From Luteitalea sp. (GTDB lineage Bacteria; Acidobacteriota; Vicinamibacteria; Vicinamibacterales; Vicinamibacteraceae): a stretch of DNA of 64,000 nucleotides. The DNA lies in NCBI GenBank assembly GCA_009377495.1, contig WHTZ01000030.1:1-64000 (forward strand), given 5' to 3'. The notes beneath the pieces are model-generated. The model did not search any database, was not told the DNA's origin, and worked only from the letters and a program-made list of their open reading frames with translations. A program made the translations under genes and the position numbers. Positions 1 through 8,866 of this stretch are shown piece after piece (within the stretch, counting starts at the first letter, position 1; every line of letters begins with the position of its first letter).

Positions 1-109
1 AGGCGACTCGAAAGGCGGCTTCAGCCTCGACTGCGAAGCGATCGGCTCGCCGGTGACGCCTCTGCTCAGCGAGGCGGCTGTGCACCTGATGCGAAAGCTC
101 GTCCAGTAG
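1..109 (+). CDS. C-terminal end of an unrecognised protein (partial)
   Basis: An open frame runs in from the left edge and ends at a TAG at 107-109, giving about 35 residues of a C-terminus rich in small and acidic residues (GGFSLDCEAIGSP is the core). The rest of the gene is outside the window. The short stretch does not let me name a family. It is on the same strand as the response regulator downstream and points towards the end of the DUF6496-like gene on the other strand. Confidence 0.45.
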   Translation, partial: GDSKGGFSLDCEAIGSPVTPLLSEAAVHLMRKLVQ

Positions 110-201
110 GCCAGACGCAACCGGCTGTGATCATTCCCCTCGCCATCTCCAGCAGGACCCAACCGACGGGGGCGTGACGCGTGCCGGAGCAGCTCACCTG
201 C

Positions 202-392
202 TCACTTCTTTCTGGTCGAGGTGCGCTTCGGCGGAAGCTTGCTCCTGCCTTCCGAGCCTCCGACAAGCCGATGGCAACCCCCTGCTTGCGACTGGCGACC
301 TTCTTGCCAGAGCCCGATCGCAAGCTGCCTTTCTTGCGCTTGCGCATCGCCCTCTCGACAGAGCGAGATGCTGTACGGGTGTACTTGGCCAT
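202..392 (-). pseudogene. DUF6496-like small basic protein, frameshifted near its 3' end
   Basis: Reading from an ATG at 392 (AAAGGA Shine-Dalgarno seven bases upstream), the product starts MAKYTRTASRSVERAMRKRK and continues with a SRKQGVAIGLSEARKAGA stretch, the signature of the short lysine-rich DUF6496 proteins. These normally end soon after this motif in a K/P-rich tail. In this frame the ORF instead runs on into unrelated sequence as far as 66. The expected tail KLPPKRTSTRKK followed by TGA (202-204) lies in another frame, and one base is missing around 238-244. So the gene either carries a real single-base deletion or a sequencing error. The family's function is not known to me; its composition suggests nucleic-acid binding. 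Confidence 0.6.
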
Positions 393-587
393 CTTCAATT
401 CCTTTCAGACACGTCATCTGCGCAAACAGCGCCGCCGCCTACTTGGAAGACTGCAGCCATCGTCACACTGTAGTTGCTCCGCTGTCGTCCGGTTTCTTTG
501 GACGCAGACGACCGACGGACGCCGAGAGTCGCGAAGATACGGCTGGCACGTGACTTGACTACCCGCGGGCCAAGCCCGGCGATCAAG

Positions 588-616
588 ATGACGTTCCCGA
601 GCTCGAGCGTTATAAT
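588..616 (+). promoter_or_regulatory. candidate sigma70 promoter for the NtrC-type regulator
   Basis: A perfect TATAAT at 611-616 is preceded, with a 17-base spacer, by ATGACG at 588-593 (four of six matches to TTGACA). This is about 60 bases ahead of the response-regulator start codon. Pattern match only. Confidence 0.45.
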
Positions 617-678
617 TGACGCGCAGGTACTCAGTTTCGGCGATCGGTGTTCACAAGCAACCGTCTGGGAGGGCGTAA

Positions 679-2079
679 ATGGCCGAAGCGACGAACTATC
701 GACCCCGTGTGCTTGCCATTGACGATGAACCGGACATCACCGCGTGGATGCAAGCCGCCCTCGAGACGAATGGCTATGACGTGCTGACGGCGAACGACGC
801 AGGTTCGGCCGAACGCATTCACGACACCTGGCATCCTGACTTCGTCCTGCTCGACCTGCTACTGCCCGATGGTAATGGGCTTGAGCTGCTGAATCGGTTT
901 CATGAGGCCTCGCCGCAGTCAAAGGTGATTGTGGTGTCGGGCTGCGGGAGCGTCCGGAAGGCGGTCCAGGCCATGGAAGGCGGCGCCTCCACGTTTCTGG
1001 AGAAGCCGGTGGAAGCTGACACACTCCTCGCCGCGGTTAAGCGCATCGGGCTGGACGTCGCCGATGCGGATCACGCGGCCGAGGGCCTCGAGGCGGGCGA
1101 GGGACAGCTCGACGAGATGATCGGAACCGGCCCGCGGATGGCGGAGCTCTTTGAGATGATCCGTCTGGTCGCGCCAACCGAGGCGAGCGTGTTAATCGTC
1201 GGGGAGAACGGCACAGGCAAAGAGTTGGTGGCGACGGCGATACACCGCTTGAGTCGCCGGTCGGCCCGGCCGTTCGTCCGGATCAACTGTGCCGCTATAC
1301 CCGCGGATCTCATCGAGTCTGAGTTCTTTGGTCACAAGCGCGGCTCGTTCACGGGCGCTCTGAGTGACAAGGCCGGCCTGTTCGAAATGGCCGAAGGCGG
1401 GTCATTGCTGCTGGACGAAATTGCCGAGATGCCGATCGCGCTTCAGGTCAAGCTGCTACGCGTGCTGCAGGAGAAGGAGTTCCGTGCGGTCGGCGGCAGC
1501 CGAACGATCAAGGCGGACTTTCGGATGATCTGCTCGACCAATGTGGATCCCAGGGAGGCATTCGCAAAAGGCAAGCTTCGGGAGGACCTCTACTTCCGCA
1601 TCAACACGTTGACGCTGAAGGTACCCCCGCTCCGTGAGCGACCAGAAGATATCGCGCCACTGGCGCAACACTTCCTGCAACGGTACGCCGGCCGTGAGGG
1701 CCGCGATATCCAGGGAATCGACACCGAGGCGCGCAACACCCTTACTCGCCACCGCTGGCCTGGCAACGTGCGGGAGCTCGAGCACGTCATGGAGCGTGCC
1801 GTGATCGTCACCCGCGGACCGCGTATTACGACTGGCGATCTCTTTGACTCGCCATCGGATGCCAGTAAGCAGGGAAGCTTCGTCGTGCCACCGGATCACA
1901 CATTGGCTGAGGTCGAAAGGATCGCTATTCTGCAAACCCTGGAACGCACGCACGGGAACAAGCGTGCGACGGCGAGCATTCTCGGGCTCCATCGGCCCAC
2001 GCTCTACAGCAAGCTAAAGAAGTACGGCATCGGCTCCACGGAACGCCAACCCACGGGCCGCGCGAAACAGCGGGCCTAG
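679..2079 (+). CDS. NtrC-family sigma54-dependent response regulator
   Basis: A 466-residue cytoplasmic activator with the three standard parts. The receiver domain (about 9-125) has acidic residues D15/D16 and phospho-acceptor D59. The AAA+ sigma54-interaction domain (about 140-370) has Walker A GENGTGKE at 175-182, a sigma54-contact loop GSFTGA at 222-227 and Walker B LLLDE with D246/E247. A Fis-type helix-turn-helix (about 409-450) ends the protein. The loop has Ser in place of the Ala of the usual GAFTGA. A GGGAGGG ribosome site precedes the ATG. It should activate sigma54 promoters when phosphorylated. No kinase is adjacent; the hybrid kinase at 2934 is the nearest candidate partner but is not in an obvious operon with it. 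No strong -24/-12 element was recognised nearby. Confidence 0.93.
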   Translation: MAEATNYRPRVLAIDDEPDITAWMQAALETNGYDVLTANDAGSAERIHDTWHPDFVLLDLLLPDGNGLELLNRFHEASPQSKVIVVSGCGSVRKAVQAMEGGASTFLEKPVEADTLLAAVKRIGLDVADADHAAEGLEAGEGQLDEMIGTGPRMAELFEMIRLVAPTEASVLIVGENGTGKELVATAIHRLSRRSARPFVRINCAAIPADLIESEFFGHKRGSFTGALSDKAGLFEMAEGGSLLLDEIAEMPIALQVKLLRVLQEKEFRAVGGSRTIKADFRMICSTNVDPREAFAKGKLREDLYFRINTLTLKVPPLRERPEDIAPLAQHFLQRYAGREGRDIQGIDTEARNTLTRHRWPGNVRELEHVMERAVIVTRGPRITTGDLFDSPSDASKQGSFVVPPDHTLAEVERIAILQTLERTHGNKRATASILGLHRPTLYSKLKKYGIGSTERQPTGRAKQRA

Positions 2080-2536
2080 TCGAGGTCTCGGACGACCGTC
2101 GTTGCACATCCTACATGCGCGTCACGAGCGGACGGCCGCGGGTGACGACTGATTGGTCGGCGCGCGTGTGATTCGGGGTTCGGACTATCGTGCGGCCGGC
2201 AGCGACCACACGTCGGAAACTCTCTCGTACCGCCCACTCACCTCCACGCACGGTCTGTCGGAGATCAGTCGACAGTTCCTGTGATATTTCAACTGCCATC
2301 ATACGCTCAGGTGGCGGCGACACGCCCACAATCTCATCAATGCTGACGAGGCATGACCTGGCGCACCGGTCAAGAGCGTGAGTGGCGGACGCACCGGGCA
2401 GGCTGCAAACGAGGGCGGGTTTTCCTCAGCATCACCTCAATGTTGGCCCGCTCATTGCTCAGCAATCCGCATGTAATCGGCGGATGGAACGATTCTGTCG
2501 CTTAACCGTTCAGGTCGACGGTGAGGTGTGTCCACA
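2080..2536. other. gene-free stretch
   Basis: About 450 bases between the response regulator and the small winged-helix-like gene. I see no frame with recognisable protein character, no RNA gene and no clear palindrome. One frame at 2484-2600 reads GEVCPQCGQSL like half of a zinc ribbon, but it has only one CxxC and runs into the next gene out of frame, so it is not called. Confidence 0.4.
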
Positions 2537-2773
2537 ATGCGGACAGTCGCTAAGGAGCACGTTGCTCAGCCAGACGATGGCGAGTCGATCGACGCCCTCC
2601 TGAGGCGGATCATCGGCGAGTATCGGGAGATGCCTGGCTTGTGCCTCACCGCGCCGCAGGCGCAGCGGCTCTGGCACTTGGATGCGGCAATGTGCGATTG
2701 TATACTCGCAATTCTCGTCGACCAGGGTTTCTTGATCCGTACAAACCGCGGTCTCTACGTGAGGCGGGAGTAA
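2537..2773 (+). CDS. small winged-helix-like protein, unknown function
   Basis: A 78-residue protein from the ATG at 2537; GAGGTG at 2523-2528 is a suitable ribosome site, which is why the GTG at 2528 is not preferred. The body (EYREMPGLCLTAPQAQRLW, then a helix and GFLIRTNRGLYVRRE at the C-terminus) has the pattern of a short helix-turn-helix followed by a beta hairpin. I recall similar stand-alone proteins ending in GFLxRTxxGxFxRR from acidobacterial genomes, with no assigned role. It sits 160 bases ahead of the hybrid kinase on the same strand and could be co-transcribed. DNA binding is inferred from shape only. Confidence 0.65.
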   Translation: MRTVAKEHVAQPDDGESIDALLRRIIGEYREMPGLCLTAPQAQRLWHLDAAMCDCILAILVDQGFLIRTNRGLYVRRE

Positions 2774-2933
2774 CCGTCGTACCCGCAGCCGAGTCGCGAG
2801 CACCTCCGCTCGACGCGGTACGGGTTTTCGCTGCGGCGCGACTGGCACAGCCGGCTGATGTCATGTTCATCGCGACATCTCATTCGGAAACGTGGAGAAG
2901 TCGATCAGCGGCTTCCTAACCAAAGGGTCATCT

Positions 2934-5900
2934 ATGGCTGTGTCCGCAACTTCCCACCTGCCACCAGGACCTCATGGGGTTTCAGGGTCGACCAAGGTAA
3001 ACGTCGCGACGCTCCGCGACCACATCCTACAATTCTATGAAGACGACAACGTGCTCTGCGACAAGGTCGCCAGCTTTCTGGCTGAAGGACTGATCGCAGC
3101 GCAACGGGTGGTCGTGATCGCGATAGAGGCTCACCGGCATGGAGTCGCCACCCGTCTCGTCGAGAAGGGTCTTAATGTGGAAGGCCTCGAGGCGAGCGGA
3201 CAGCTCACGCTGGTCGATGCTCGAGAAGCACTCTCAAAGTTTATGACCGGTGGCATGCCGAACGAGCAGCTGTTTAGGCGCCATATCGGCGGCCTCATCG
3301 AGCAAAATCTTCAGTCGCCAAATCACTCGGGGGTCCGCGTCTATGGCGAACTGGTCGACGTGCTGTGGCGCGACGGGAATCCGGAGGGGGCGACACGCGT
3401 CGAGGATCTGTGGAACGCTCTCGCCAGCACTCACCCGTTCTCACTGCTCTGCGCGTACGCGATGGGGCACTTCTATAAGGAAGGGCACGCGTCTCAATTG
3501 CGAGAGTTGTGCTACCGGCACACACACGTCACGGCCGCCGACACCAATACCGCGGGAGAGAACGAACAGAGCCTTCACCAACTGATCAGGCAGCTTCAGC
3601 AACGTAGCCTCGCTCTCGAGACCGAAATTCGACATCGTCAAGAACTGGAACAGATGCTGCGTGATGCCCTCACAGCGCGTCGTCGAAGCGAAGAAGAGCT
3701 GAGGGTCTTCCTTGAGCACGCACCCGAAGGATTGCATTGGATTGGACCAGACGGGATCATCCTCTGGGCGAATCAAGCGGAGCTGGACGTGCTCGGGTAC
3801 TCACGTGAAGAATACGTCGGGCACCATATCGCTGAATTCCACGCTGACCAAGAAAGCATCGACGAGATCCTGGCCCAACTCTCGCGCAATGGGGTGATGC
3901 GCGAGCGCGAAGCGCGGTTGCGGTGCAAGGATGGCTCAATTCGATACGTCTTGATTAACACGAATGCGCTTTGGGAAGATGGACAATTCATTCACGCGCG
4001 ATGCTTCACCCGTGACATCACAGAGCGTAAAAGAGCTGAAGAGACGCGAGCATGGCTGGCATCGATCGTCGAGTCATCGGACGACGCCATCGTCAGCAAG
4101 ACGCTCGACGGGATCATCACATCCTGGAACGGTGGCGCCGAGCGGATCTTTGGCTATACCGCGGCGGAAGCGATCGGGCAGCATATCTCACTCATCATCC
4201 CCCTCGAGCGACGGGCAGAAGAGGACGCGGTCTTGGCGCGCCTGCGACGCGGCAAGAAGGTCGGTCACTTCCAGACTGTCCGGTGCGCCAAGGATGGACG
4301 GAGCATTGACGTCTCGCTGACCATCTCGCCCATCACGAGCGCGGATGGGCGCATCCTCGGCGCGTCGAAGGTGGCGCGCGGCATCACGGCCCAGAAGCGT
4401 GCCGACCTGGCAGTCCACCAGAGTGAGCAGCGATACCGCCGTATCTTCGAAACCGCGAGTGTGTCGATCTGGGAGCAGGATTTCACGGAGGTCAAAGCCG
4501 CGCTCGAGGCGCTGCGAGACAAAGGCCTCGACGACTTCGAGGCGTACTTCGCTGAGCACCCGGAGTTCGTGGACGCGTGTATTCGTCGCGTCAAGGTCGT
4601 CGATGTGAACAACGCGACGCTGCGGATGTTTGGCGCCCATGACAAAGATGCGCTGTGCCGCTCCTTGCCCAACATCTTCGAGCCTGAGACGCGGGACGTG
4701 TTCGTCGGTGAGCTGATCGCGATCGCCAAGGGCAAGCCCACATTTGAGACAGAGGCCATCGTGAAGACAGTGGATGGCGATCGGGTGCACACGCTGGTGA
4801 ACATCACGTTCCCTGCACCCAGCGAGTCATTCGAGAGCGTCTTGGTCACCCTGACGGATATCACCGCCCGCAAGGCGGCGGAAGAGGCGTTGCGGGAGGA
4901 AGTACGTGTGCGTCAAACGCTCGCACAGGTTGGTTCATCGTTGGCCGCTGAACTAAACACGAGCAGGGTGGTCCAAGCGGTCACCGATGCCTGTACCACC
5001 GTGACGACAGCGCAGTTCGGCGCCTTCTTCTACAACGTTGACGATGACTCTGGCGAGGCGTATCAGCTGTACACCTTGTCTGGCGCTCCGAAGGAAGCGT
5101 TCGAGCAGTTTCCAAAGCCTCGCGTGATTGCGCTGTTCGGTCCCACCTTTCGAGGAGAAGGTGTCATCAGGCTGGATGATGTCAGCCGCGACCCACGGTA
5201 CGGCCAGAACGCGCCGCATGAGGGGATGCCGCAAGGGCATGTCCCCGTACGCAGCTATCTGGCAGTCCCGGTGGTGTCGAAGTCTGGCGCTGTGCTTGGC
5301 GGGTTGTTCCTTGGGCACTCGCAGCCTGGTATCTTCACAACCGAGCATGAGCAACTCGCGGTCGGGATCGCGTCGTGGGCGGCGATCGCGCTCGACAACG
5401 CACACCTTTATCACGAAGTGGAGAAGGCAAGTCTGATGAAGGACGAGTTTCTGGCGACGCTGTCTCATGAGCTTCGGACGCCGCTGAACGCGATCCTTGG
5501 CTGGTCGCAGATGCTTCGATCTGGAAGGCTGCGGCCAGATATGCAGCAGCGCGCGTTGGACTCACTGGAGCGAAATGCCAAAGCGCAGGCCCAGCTCGTT
5601 GAAGACTTGCTCGACCTGTCCAGAATCGTTTCCGGGAAACTCAAGATCGAAGCCTGTCCTGTTAATCTCGCGGGCGTCGTCTCGGCCGCGGTCGACACCA
5701 TCGGACCGACGGCAGCGCTGAAGCGAGTAAACCTGCACATCGATACCGAGGCTGGGAGAGAGCTTGTGGTGACCGGCGACGCCGCTCGATTGCAGCAGGT
5801 CGTGTGGAACCTCCTGTCGAACGCGGTCAAGTTCACACCTGCTCAGGGCCGCGTCGATGTCCAGCTGCAAGAGAGCGAGTCGAAAGCGGAAATCATCGTG

Positions 5901-6605
5901 ACAGATACTGGTCGGGGTATCGCACCTAGCGCCTTGCCGTGCGTGTTCGAGCGCTTTCGTCAAGCGGATGGCGCAACGGCACGTGCACACGGAGGACTCG
6001 GTCTCGGGCTCGCGATTGTGCAGTACATCACCGAAGCGCACGGGGGAACCGTCAATGTGGAGAGCGATGGCGAGGGCAGAGGTACCACCTTAAGGGTTCG
6101 ACTGCCAGTCCGGGCGGTGACGGCAGCAACACGCCGGCGCGCGACGTCGGCGACGGACAGTACGCCGGCCATCCGAACAGCGGCGCGTGCGTTGGTGGTC
6201 GACGATGAGCCGGACGCCCGTGAGTTGATTGGCGCCGTCTTGGAATCATACGGCGCTTACGTGACGACCGTCGGATCCGCAGGGGAAGCGCTCCACATTC
6301 TTGGTCGTCAAGCCTTCGATGTGCTCCTCGCCGACATCGGGATGCCAGAACAGGACGGATACTCGCTTATTCGAGCCATTCGTAGTCTCCCCACCGAACA
6401 AGGGGGGCAGATTCCCGCGGTTGCCGTGACGGCCTATGCCAGCACGCGCGAGCGTGAGCGAGCCCTGGAGGCGGGATACGACTCGCACCTCGCCAAACCG
6501 GTGGAACCGGACCACTTGATTGCCGTCGTTGTCGCGGCGACGAGTAATCGTCCTGCCATGGGGCAGGCTGGCCTCTCAAATCCCGAAGTGGTCGAAAGAG
6601 ACTAA
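2934..6605 (+). CDS. MEDS/PAS/GAF hybrid sensor histidine kinase
   Basis: About 1223 residues from the ATG at 2934 (AAAGGG a few bases upstream; an in-frame GTG at 2892 is the alternative). Domains in order: a MEDS (methanogen/methylotroph DcmR sensory) domain at roughly 25-215 starting DHILQFYEDD; a coiled linker; PAS domains near 250, 370 and 494; a GAF domain near 655-830; HisKA with SHELRTP and phospho-His about 844; HATPase with NLLSNAVKFTP and GLGLGLAI; and a C-terminal receiver with D1134 in LADIGMPEQDGY. No membrane segment is visible, so it is a soluble sensor of a small-molecule or redox signal. The receiver may take part in a relay or serve as a phosphate sink. The MEDS domain at the N-terminus is its least common part. 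Confidence 0.92.
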   Translation: MAVSATSHLPPGPHGVSGSTKVNVATLRDHILQFYEDDNVLCDKVASFLAEGLIAAQRVVVIAIEAHRHGVATRLVEKGLNVEGLEASGQLTLVDAREALSKFMTGGMPNEQLFRRHIGGLIEQNLQSPNHSGVRVYGELVDVLWRDGNPEGATRVEDLWNALASTHPFSLLCAYAMGHFYKEGHASQLRELCYRHTHVTAADTNTAGENEQSLHQLIRQLQQRSLALETEIRHRQELEQMLRDALTARRRSEEELRVFLEHAPEGLHWIGPDGIILWANQAELDVLGYSREEYVGHHIAEFHADQESIDEILAQLSRNGVMREREARLRCKDGSIRYVLINTNALWEDGQFIHARCFTRDITERKRAEETRAWLASIVESSDDAIVSKTLDGIITSWNGGAERIFGYTAAEAIGQHISLIIPLERRAEEDAVLARLRRGKKVGHFQTVRCAKDGRSIDVSLTISPITSADGRILGASKVARGITAQKRADLAVHQSEQRYRRIFETASVSIWEQDFTEVKAALEALRDKGLDDFEAYFAEHPEFVDACIRRVKVVDVNNATLRMFGAHDKDALCRSLPNIFEPETRDVFVGELIAIAKGKPTFETEAIVKTVDGDRVHTLVNITFPAPSESFESVLVTLTDITARKAAEEALREEVRVRQTLAQVGSSLAAELNTSRVVQAVTDACTTVTTAQFGAFFYNVDDDSGEAYQLYTLSGAPKEAFEQFPKPRVIALFGPTFRGEGVIRLDDVSRDPRYGQNAPHEGMPQGHVPVRSYLAVPVVSKSGAVLGGLFLGHSQPGIFTTEHEQLAVGIASWAAIALDNAHLYHEVEKASLMKDEFLATLSHELRTPLNAILGWSQMLRSGRLRPDMQQRALDSLERNAKAQAQLVEDLLDLSRIVSGKLKIEACPVNLAGVVSAAVDTIGPTAALKRVNLHIDTEAGRELVVTGDAARLQQVVWNLLSNAVKFTPAQGRVDVQLQESESKAEIIVTDTGRGIAPSALPCVFERFRQADGATARAHGGLGLGLAIVQYITEAHGGTVNVESDGEGRGTTLRVRLPVRAVTAATRRRATSATDSTPAIRTAARALVVDDEPDARELIGAVLESYGAYVTTVGSAGEALHILGRQAFDVLLADIGMPEQDGYSLIRAIRSLPTEQGGQIPAVAVTAYASTRERERALEAGYDSHLAKPVEPDHLIAVVVAATSNRPAMGQAGLSNPEVVERD

Positions 6606-6869
6606 TAGTGGGACCGAAAAGTTGTTGCACGCCGGCTTCGTGTCGGACGTGGTCGTGACGGCGATCGCCGCACCGGCCGCGGCTCCCGAAGGCGAGAGAC
6701 GGGACGGAAGCTCTGGCATTGTCTCAGCGGACTTCGTGACCATCCGAACCAGAGCGCGCTTCGATGGCTTGTTCCGAAAACGCCGCATGTTCATCCGGGT
6801 AGATCCTCGCCAGTCGGCAGAAATATCTGGAGGCCGCACCCGATCCTGTTCCCCGGAGGTTCACACGTG

Positions 6870-7091
6870 AGCCGGAGCCACGGGCCGTACATAAAGCACG
6901 GCAACGTGAAGCGGTGGGCTCAGAGGATGGTTGCCTTGATGATCTGTAGCACGGCCGACGTTGCCATCGCGCCGAGTACCATCCACAAAAAAGGTATCGG
7001 ACGGACGCTTGGCCGTCTGCTCCTCGATGGCTTTCGCAGTCACTCCCTCACGCTGCGAATGCACATCGCTAGGGTCCTCTTCTGCTGCCAT
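6870..7091 (-). pseudogene. frameshifted small membrane protein gene
   Basis: From an ATG at 7091 with an AGAAGG site upstream, the first frame reads GVTAKAIEEQTAKRPSDTFF. The expected continuation, a hydrophobic helix WMVLGAMATSAVLQIIKATIL, is found in the next frame, and a possible tail containing GPWL in the third. I recall this pattern (TAKxIExxTAxLPSDTFL followed by LGAMxxS) from small two-helix membrane proteins of acidobacteria. At least one frameshift in the T-run near 7000 and a second near 6930 break it. The 264 bases between this remnant and the kinase gene hold nothing I recognise. Confidence 0.45.
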
Positions 7092-7131
7092 GTCACGCCT
7101 TCTCGCTGATTGCGAAGCGTGCAACGACTGA

Positions 7132-7872
7132 TCACAAACCGGCGAGCCGATCGAGGCGCTGAGCAAGCTGGCGCAGCGAGCACGACGCGTCACGCCCGAG
7201 GAAGAGGCCGCCTTGCTCCGACATGCGCCTGTTCGGCTTCAGCGTCTGATCATCGCGGCAATTGAGACCTGCTGTCGACTCGGAGAGTTGCTGACCCTCC
7301 AGTGGAAGCATGTTTCGCTCGTTCGGCGCGAGCTGGCCATCCGCGCCGAACACGCGAAGGACGAGGAACATCGGTTCCTGCCCATCTCCGACCGGTTGTG
7401 CGGCGTGCTGGAGATGGCACGGGTGGGTCCGGATGGTCAACCATTCGGCCCTGAGGGGTTTGTCTTCGGCAACGCCGTGGGCGGCTACCGGGGCGAACCG
7501 AAGAAAGCGTGGCAGACGGCCGTCTTGAAGGCGCACGGCCACACGCCGGTCTGGACGAAGACGAAGGGACTGGCGCCGGAGTCGCAAGCGGCCTACGAGG
7601 CCATCGACCTGCATTTCCATGACCTGCGGCACGAAGGGGGAAGCCGCTTGCTGGAAGCTGGCTGGCCGATCCATCATGTGCAGGAGATGTTGGGACACGC
7701 GAGCCTCGACCAGACGAACACGTATCTGAACGCCGGACGTGTGGAACTCGGCGCATCGATGCGGCGGTTGGACGCCTCGCGTTGCAAATCCGTTGCAAAA
7801 GAGGCCCACGTAGAGCGTCCGCCATTTTGCAACGACGAAGCACTTGAGGACAATAAGTCTTTGACCCACTAG
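7132..7872 (+). pseudogene. tyrosine recombinase (integrase) catalytic domain, N-terminus missing
   Basis: The frame is open from a stop at 7129-7131 to the TAG at 7870-7872 and encodes only the catalytic half of a phage-type integrase. The R-H-R-H-Y set is visible: R in CRLGELLTLQW, HDLRHEGG, the later LGHAS and Y in TYLNAG. The N-terminal SAM-like core-binding domain that integrases need is absent, and no ATG with a ribosome site precedes the homologous region, which starts around 7141 (EPIEALSKLAQ). It is therefore called a remnant of a mobile element. It ends 15 bases before tRNA-Arg, a usual integrase target, but it lies on the 5' side of the tRNA, which is not the common arrangement. 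Confidence 0.7.
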
Positions 7873-7887
7873 CTGTTAGCGACACAC

Positions 7888-7964
7888 GAGCGTGTAGCTC
7901 AGTAGGATAGAGCGGCCGCCTCCTAAGCGGCAGGTCGCCGGTTCGACTCCGGCCACGCTCACCA
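7888..7964 (+). tRNA. tRNA-Arg (anticodon CCT)
   Basis: A full cloverleaf can be drawn: acceptor GAGCGTG (7888-7894) pairs with CACGCTC (7954-7960). The anticodon stem GCCGC/GCGGC encloses the loop CTCCTAA with CCT at 7922-7924. The T-arm has GGTTCGACTCC. The discriminator is A and CCA is encoded (7962-7964). It reads AGG codons. Confidence 0.95.
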
Positions 7965-7970
7965 ACCTTC

Positions 7971-8045
7971 GCTCGCCTGTATTGTGAACGAGCTTCGGTT
8001 GGCGAGCCACGACGGCTTGCCCGCCGTAGCGTTAGCGGAGGCGGG
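7971..8045. repeat. inverted repeats after the tRNA, related to the palindromic repeat family
   Basis: GCTCGCC (7971-7977) pairs with GGCGAGC (8001-8007), and CCCGCC (8020-8025) pairs with GGCGGG (8040-8045). The words CCGCCGTAGCG and GGAGGCGG also occur in the long composite repeats at 24819 and 53921, so this looks like a small member of that family. The first hairpin could also end tRNA transcription, although no T-run follows. Confidence 0.45.
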
Positions 8046-8064
8046 TTGACAAGTCAGCAAGCCC

Positions 8065-8808
8065 ATGAAGCAATCCGAACGACGTCACCTCCGCACGAAC
8101 GAAGTCGCGTCCGCGGTCACCTGGCTGACGACAGGCGTCGTGGGTCACCGGAGCGCGCTGGGTTGGACGCTGCTGGGCCTCGTCTTGGTTGCGGCGGCGG
8201 TAGGCGGCTACTTTGCCTGGCGTTACTACGTCGAAGGCCGAGCGAGCGTTTTGCTGGCGGACGGCTTGGTCGTCGCCACGACGCCCGTGGTCACACCGGC
8301 GCAGATGTTGACCAACCCGCCGCCGCAGGGGCAGCAGACGTTTGCATCGACCGAGGCTCGGGCCGAAGCGTCCGTCTCGAAGCTGCTCCAAGCTGCAGAC
8401 GCCTATCCATCCACCACGAACGGCATCGCAGCGCGTTACTACGCAGCGGCCGCGCTCGCGGAGACGTCGAAGCTCGACGAAGCGCGCCAACAGTATCAGC
8501 AGGTGATCGACCGTGACGGCAACGGGCTGTGGGGCCGCGTGGCGCGACTGGGGCTCGCGACCGTCGACCTTCGCGCAAAGCGCTACGACGCAGCCATTGC
8601 CGCGTTCCGCGACCTCGCGACCACAGCGGATACCGATCTTCCGGCCGATGGCCTGCTGATGGAACTGGCGGCAGCGTATCAGCAGGCCGGGAAGCGCAAC
8701 GAGGCCGTTCGTACCTACAATCGGATCGTGAACGAGTTCCCCGATTCGCTCTACGTCGACGAGGCCAAGTCGCGGGTGGAGACACTCAAGACGCCTGAGG
8801 CGTCTTGA
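8065..8808 (+). CDS. membrane-anchored TPR protein
   Basis: A 247-residue protein with a cytoplasmic N-terminus, one membrane helix at about 34-53 (LGWTLLGLVLVAAAVGGYFA) and an extracytoplasmic region with tetratricopeptide helices (ARYYAAAALAETSKLDEARQQYQQVI and VRTYNRIVNEFPDSLYVDEAK are the clearest). The layout matches YfgM-like or tol-pal-associated TPR proteins that help folding or assembly in the envelope; I cannot say which. The ribosome site is weak. The last codons and stop lie inside a perfect hairpin (8782-8812). The next gene, nadE, is on the same strand 58 bases on. Confidence 0.8.
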   Translation: MKQSERRHLRTNEVASAVTWLTTGVVGHRSALGWTLLGLVLVAAAVGGYFAWRYYVEGRASVLLADGLVVATTPVVTPAQMLTNPPPQGQQTFASTEARAEASVSKLLQAADAYPSTTNGIAARYYAAAALAETSKLDEARQQYQQVIDRDGNGLWGRVARLGLATVDLRAKRYDAAIAAFRDLATTADTDLPADGLLMELAAAYQQAGKRNEAVRTYNRIVNEFPDSLYVDEAKSRVETLKTPEAS

Positions 8809-8812
8809 GTGT
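8782..8812 (+). terminator. hairpin spanning the stop codon of the TPR gene
   Basis: Perfect 14-base arms (8782-8795 and 8799-8812) with a three-base loop; the TGA of the upstream gene (8806-8808) is in the right arm. No T-run follows, so it may act on RNA stability or be a repeat rather than a classical terminator. Confidence 0.5.
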
Positions 8813-8818
8813 AGTGGC

Positions 8819-8852
8819 CAATGCTCAGTGCTCAATTGGGCATTGAGCATTG
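8819..8852. repeat. inverted repeat ahead of nadE
   Basis: Arms CAATGCTCAGTGC (8819-8831) and GCATTGAGCATTG (8840-8852) match at 12 of 13 positions around an eight-base loop. It ends 14 bases before the nadE start codon, so in mRNA it would form a hairpin close to the ribosome site. Confidence 0.6.
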
Positions 8853-8866
8853 ACAAGAATTCCTCT

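Noticed and set aside
2382..2603. small frame with GEVCPQCGQSL, like a zinc ribbon
   Set aside because: Only one CxxC is present and it overlaps the better-supported small gene out of frame.
7132..8045. an intact integrative element at tRNA-Arg
   Set aside because: Integrase is truncated, lies on the wrong side of the tRNA, and no att repeat or cargo was found.
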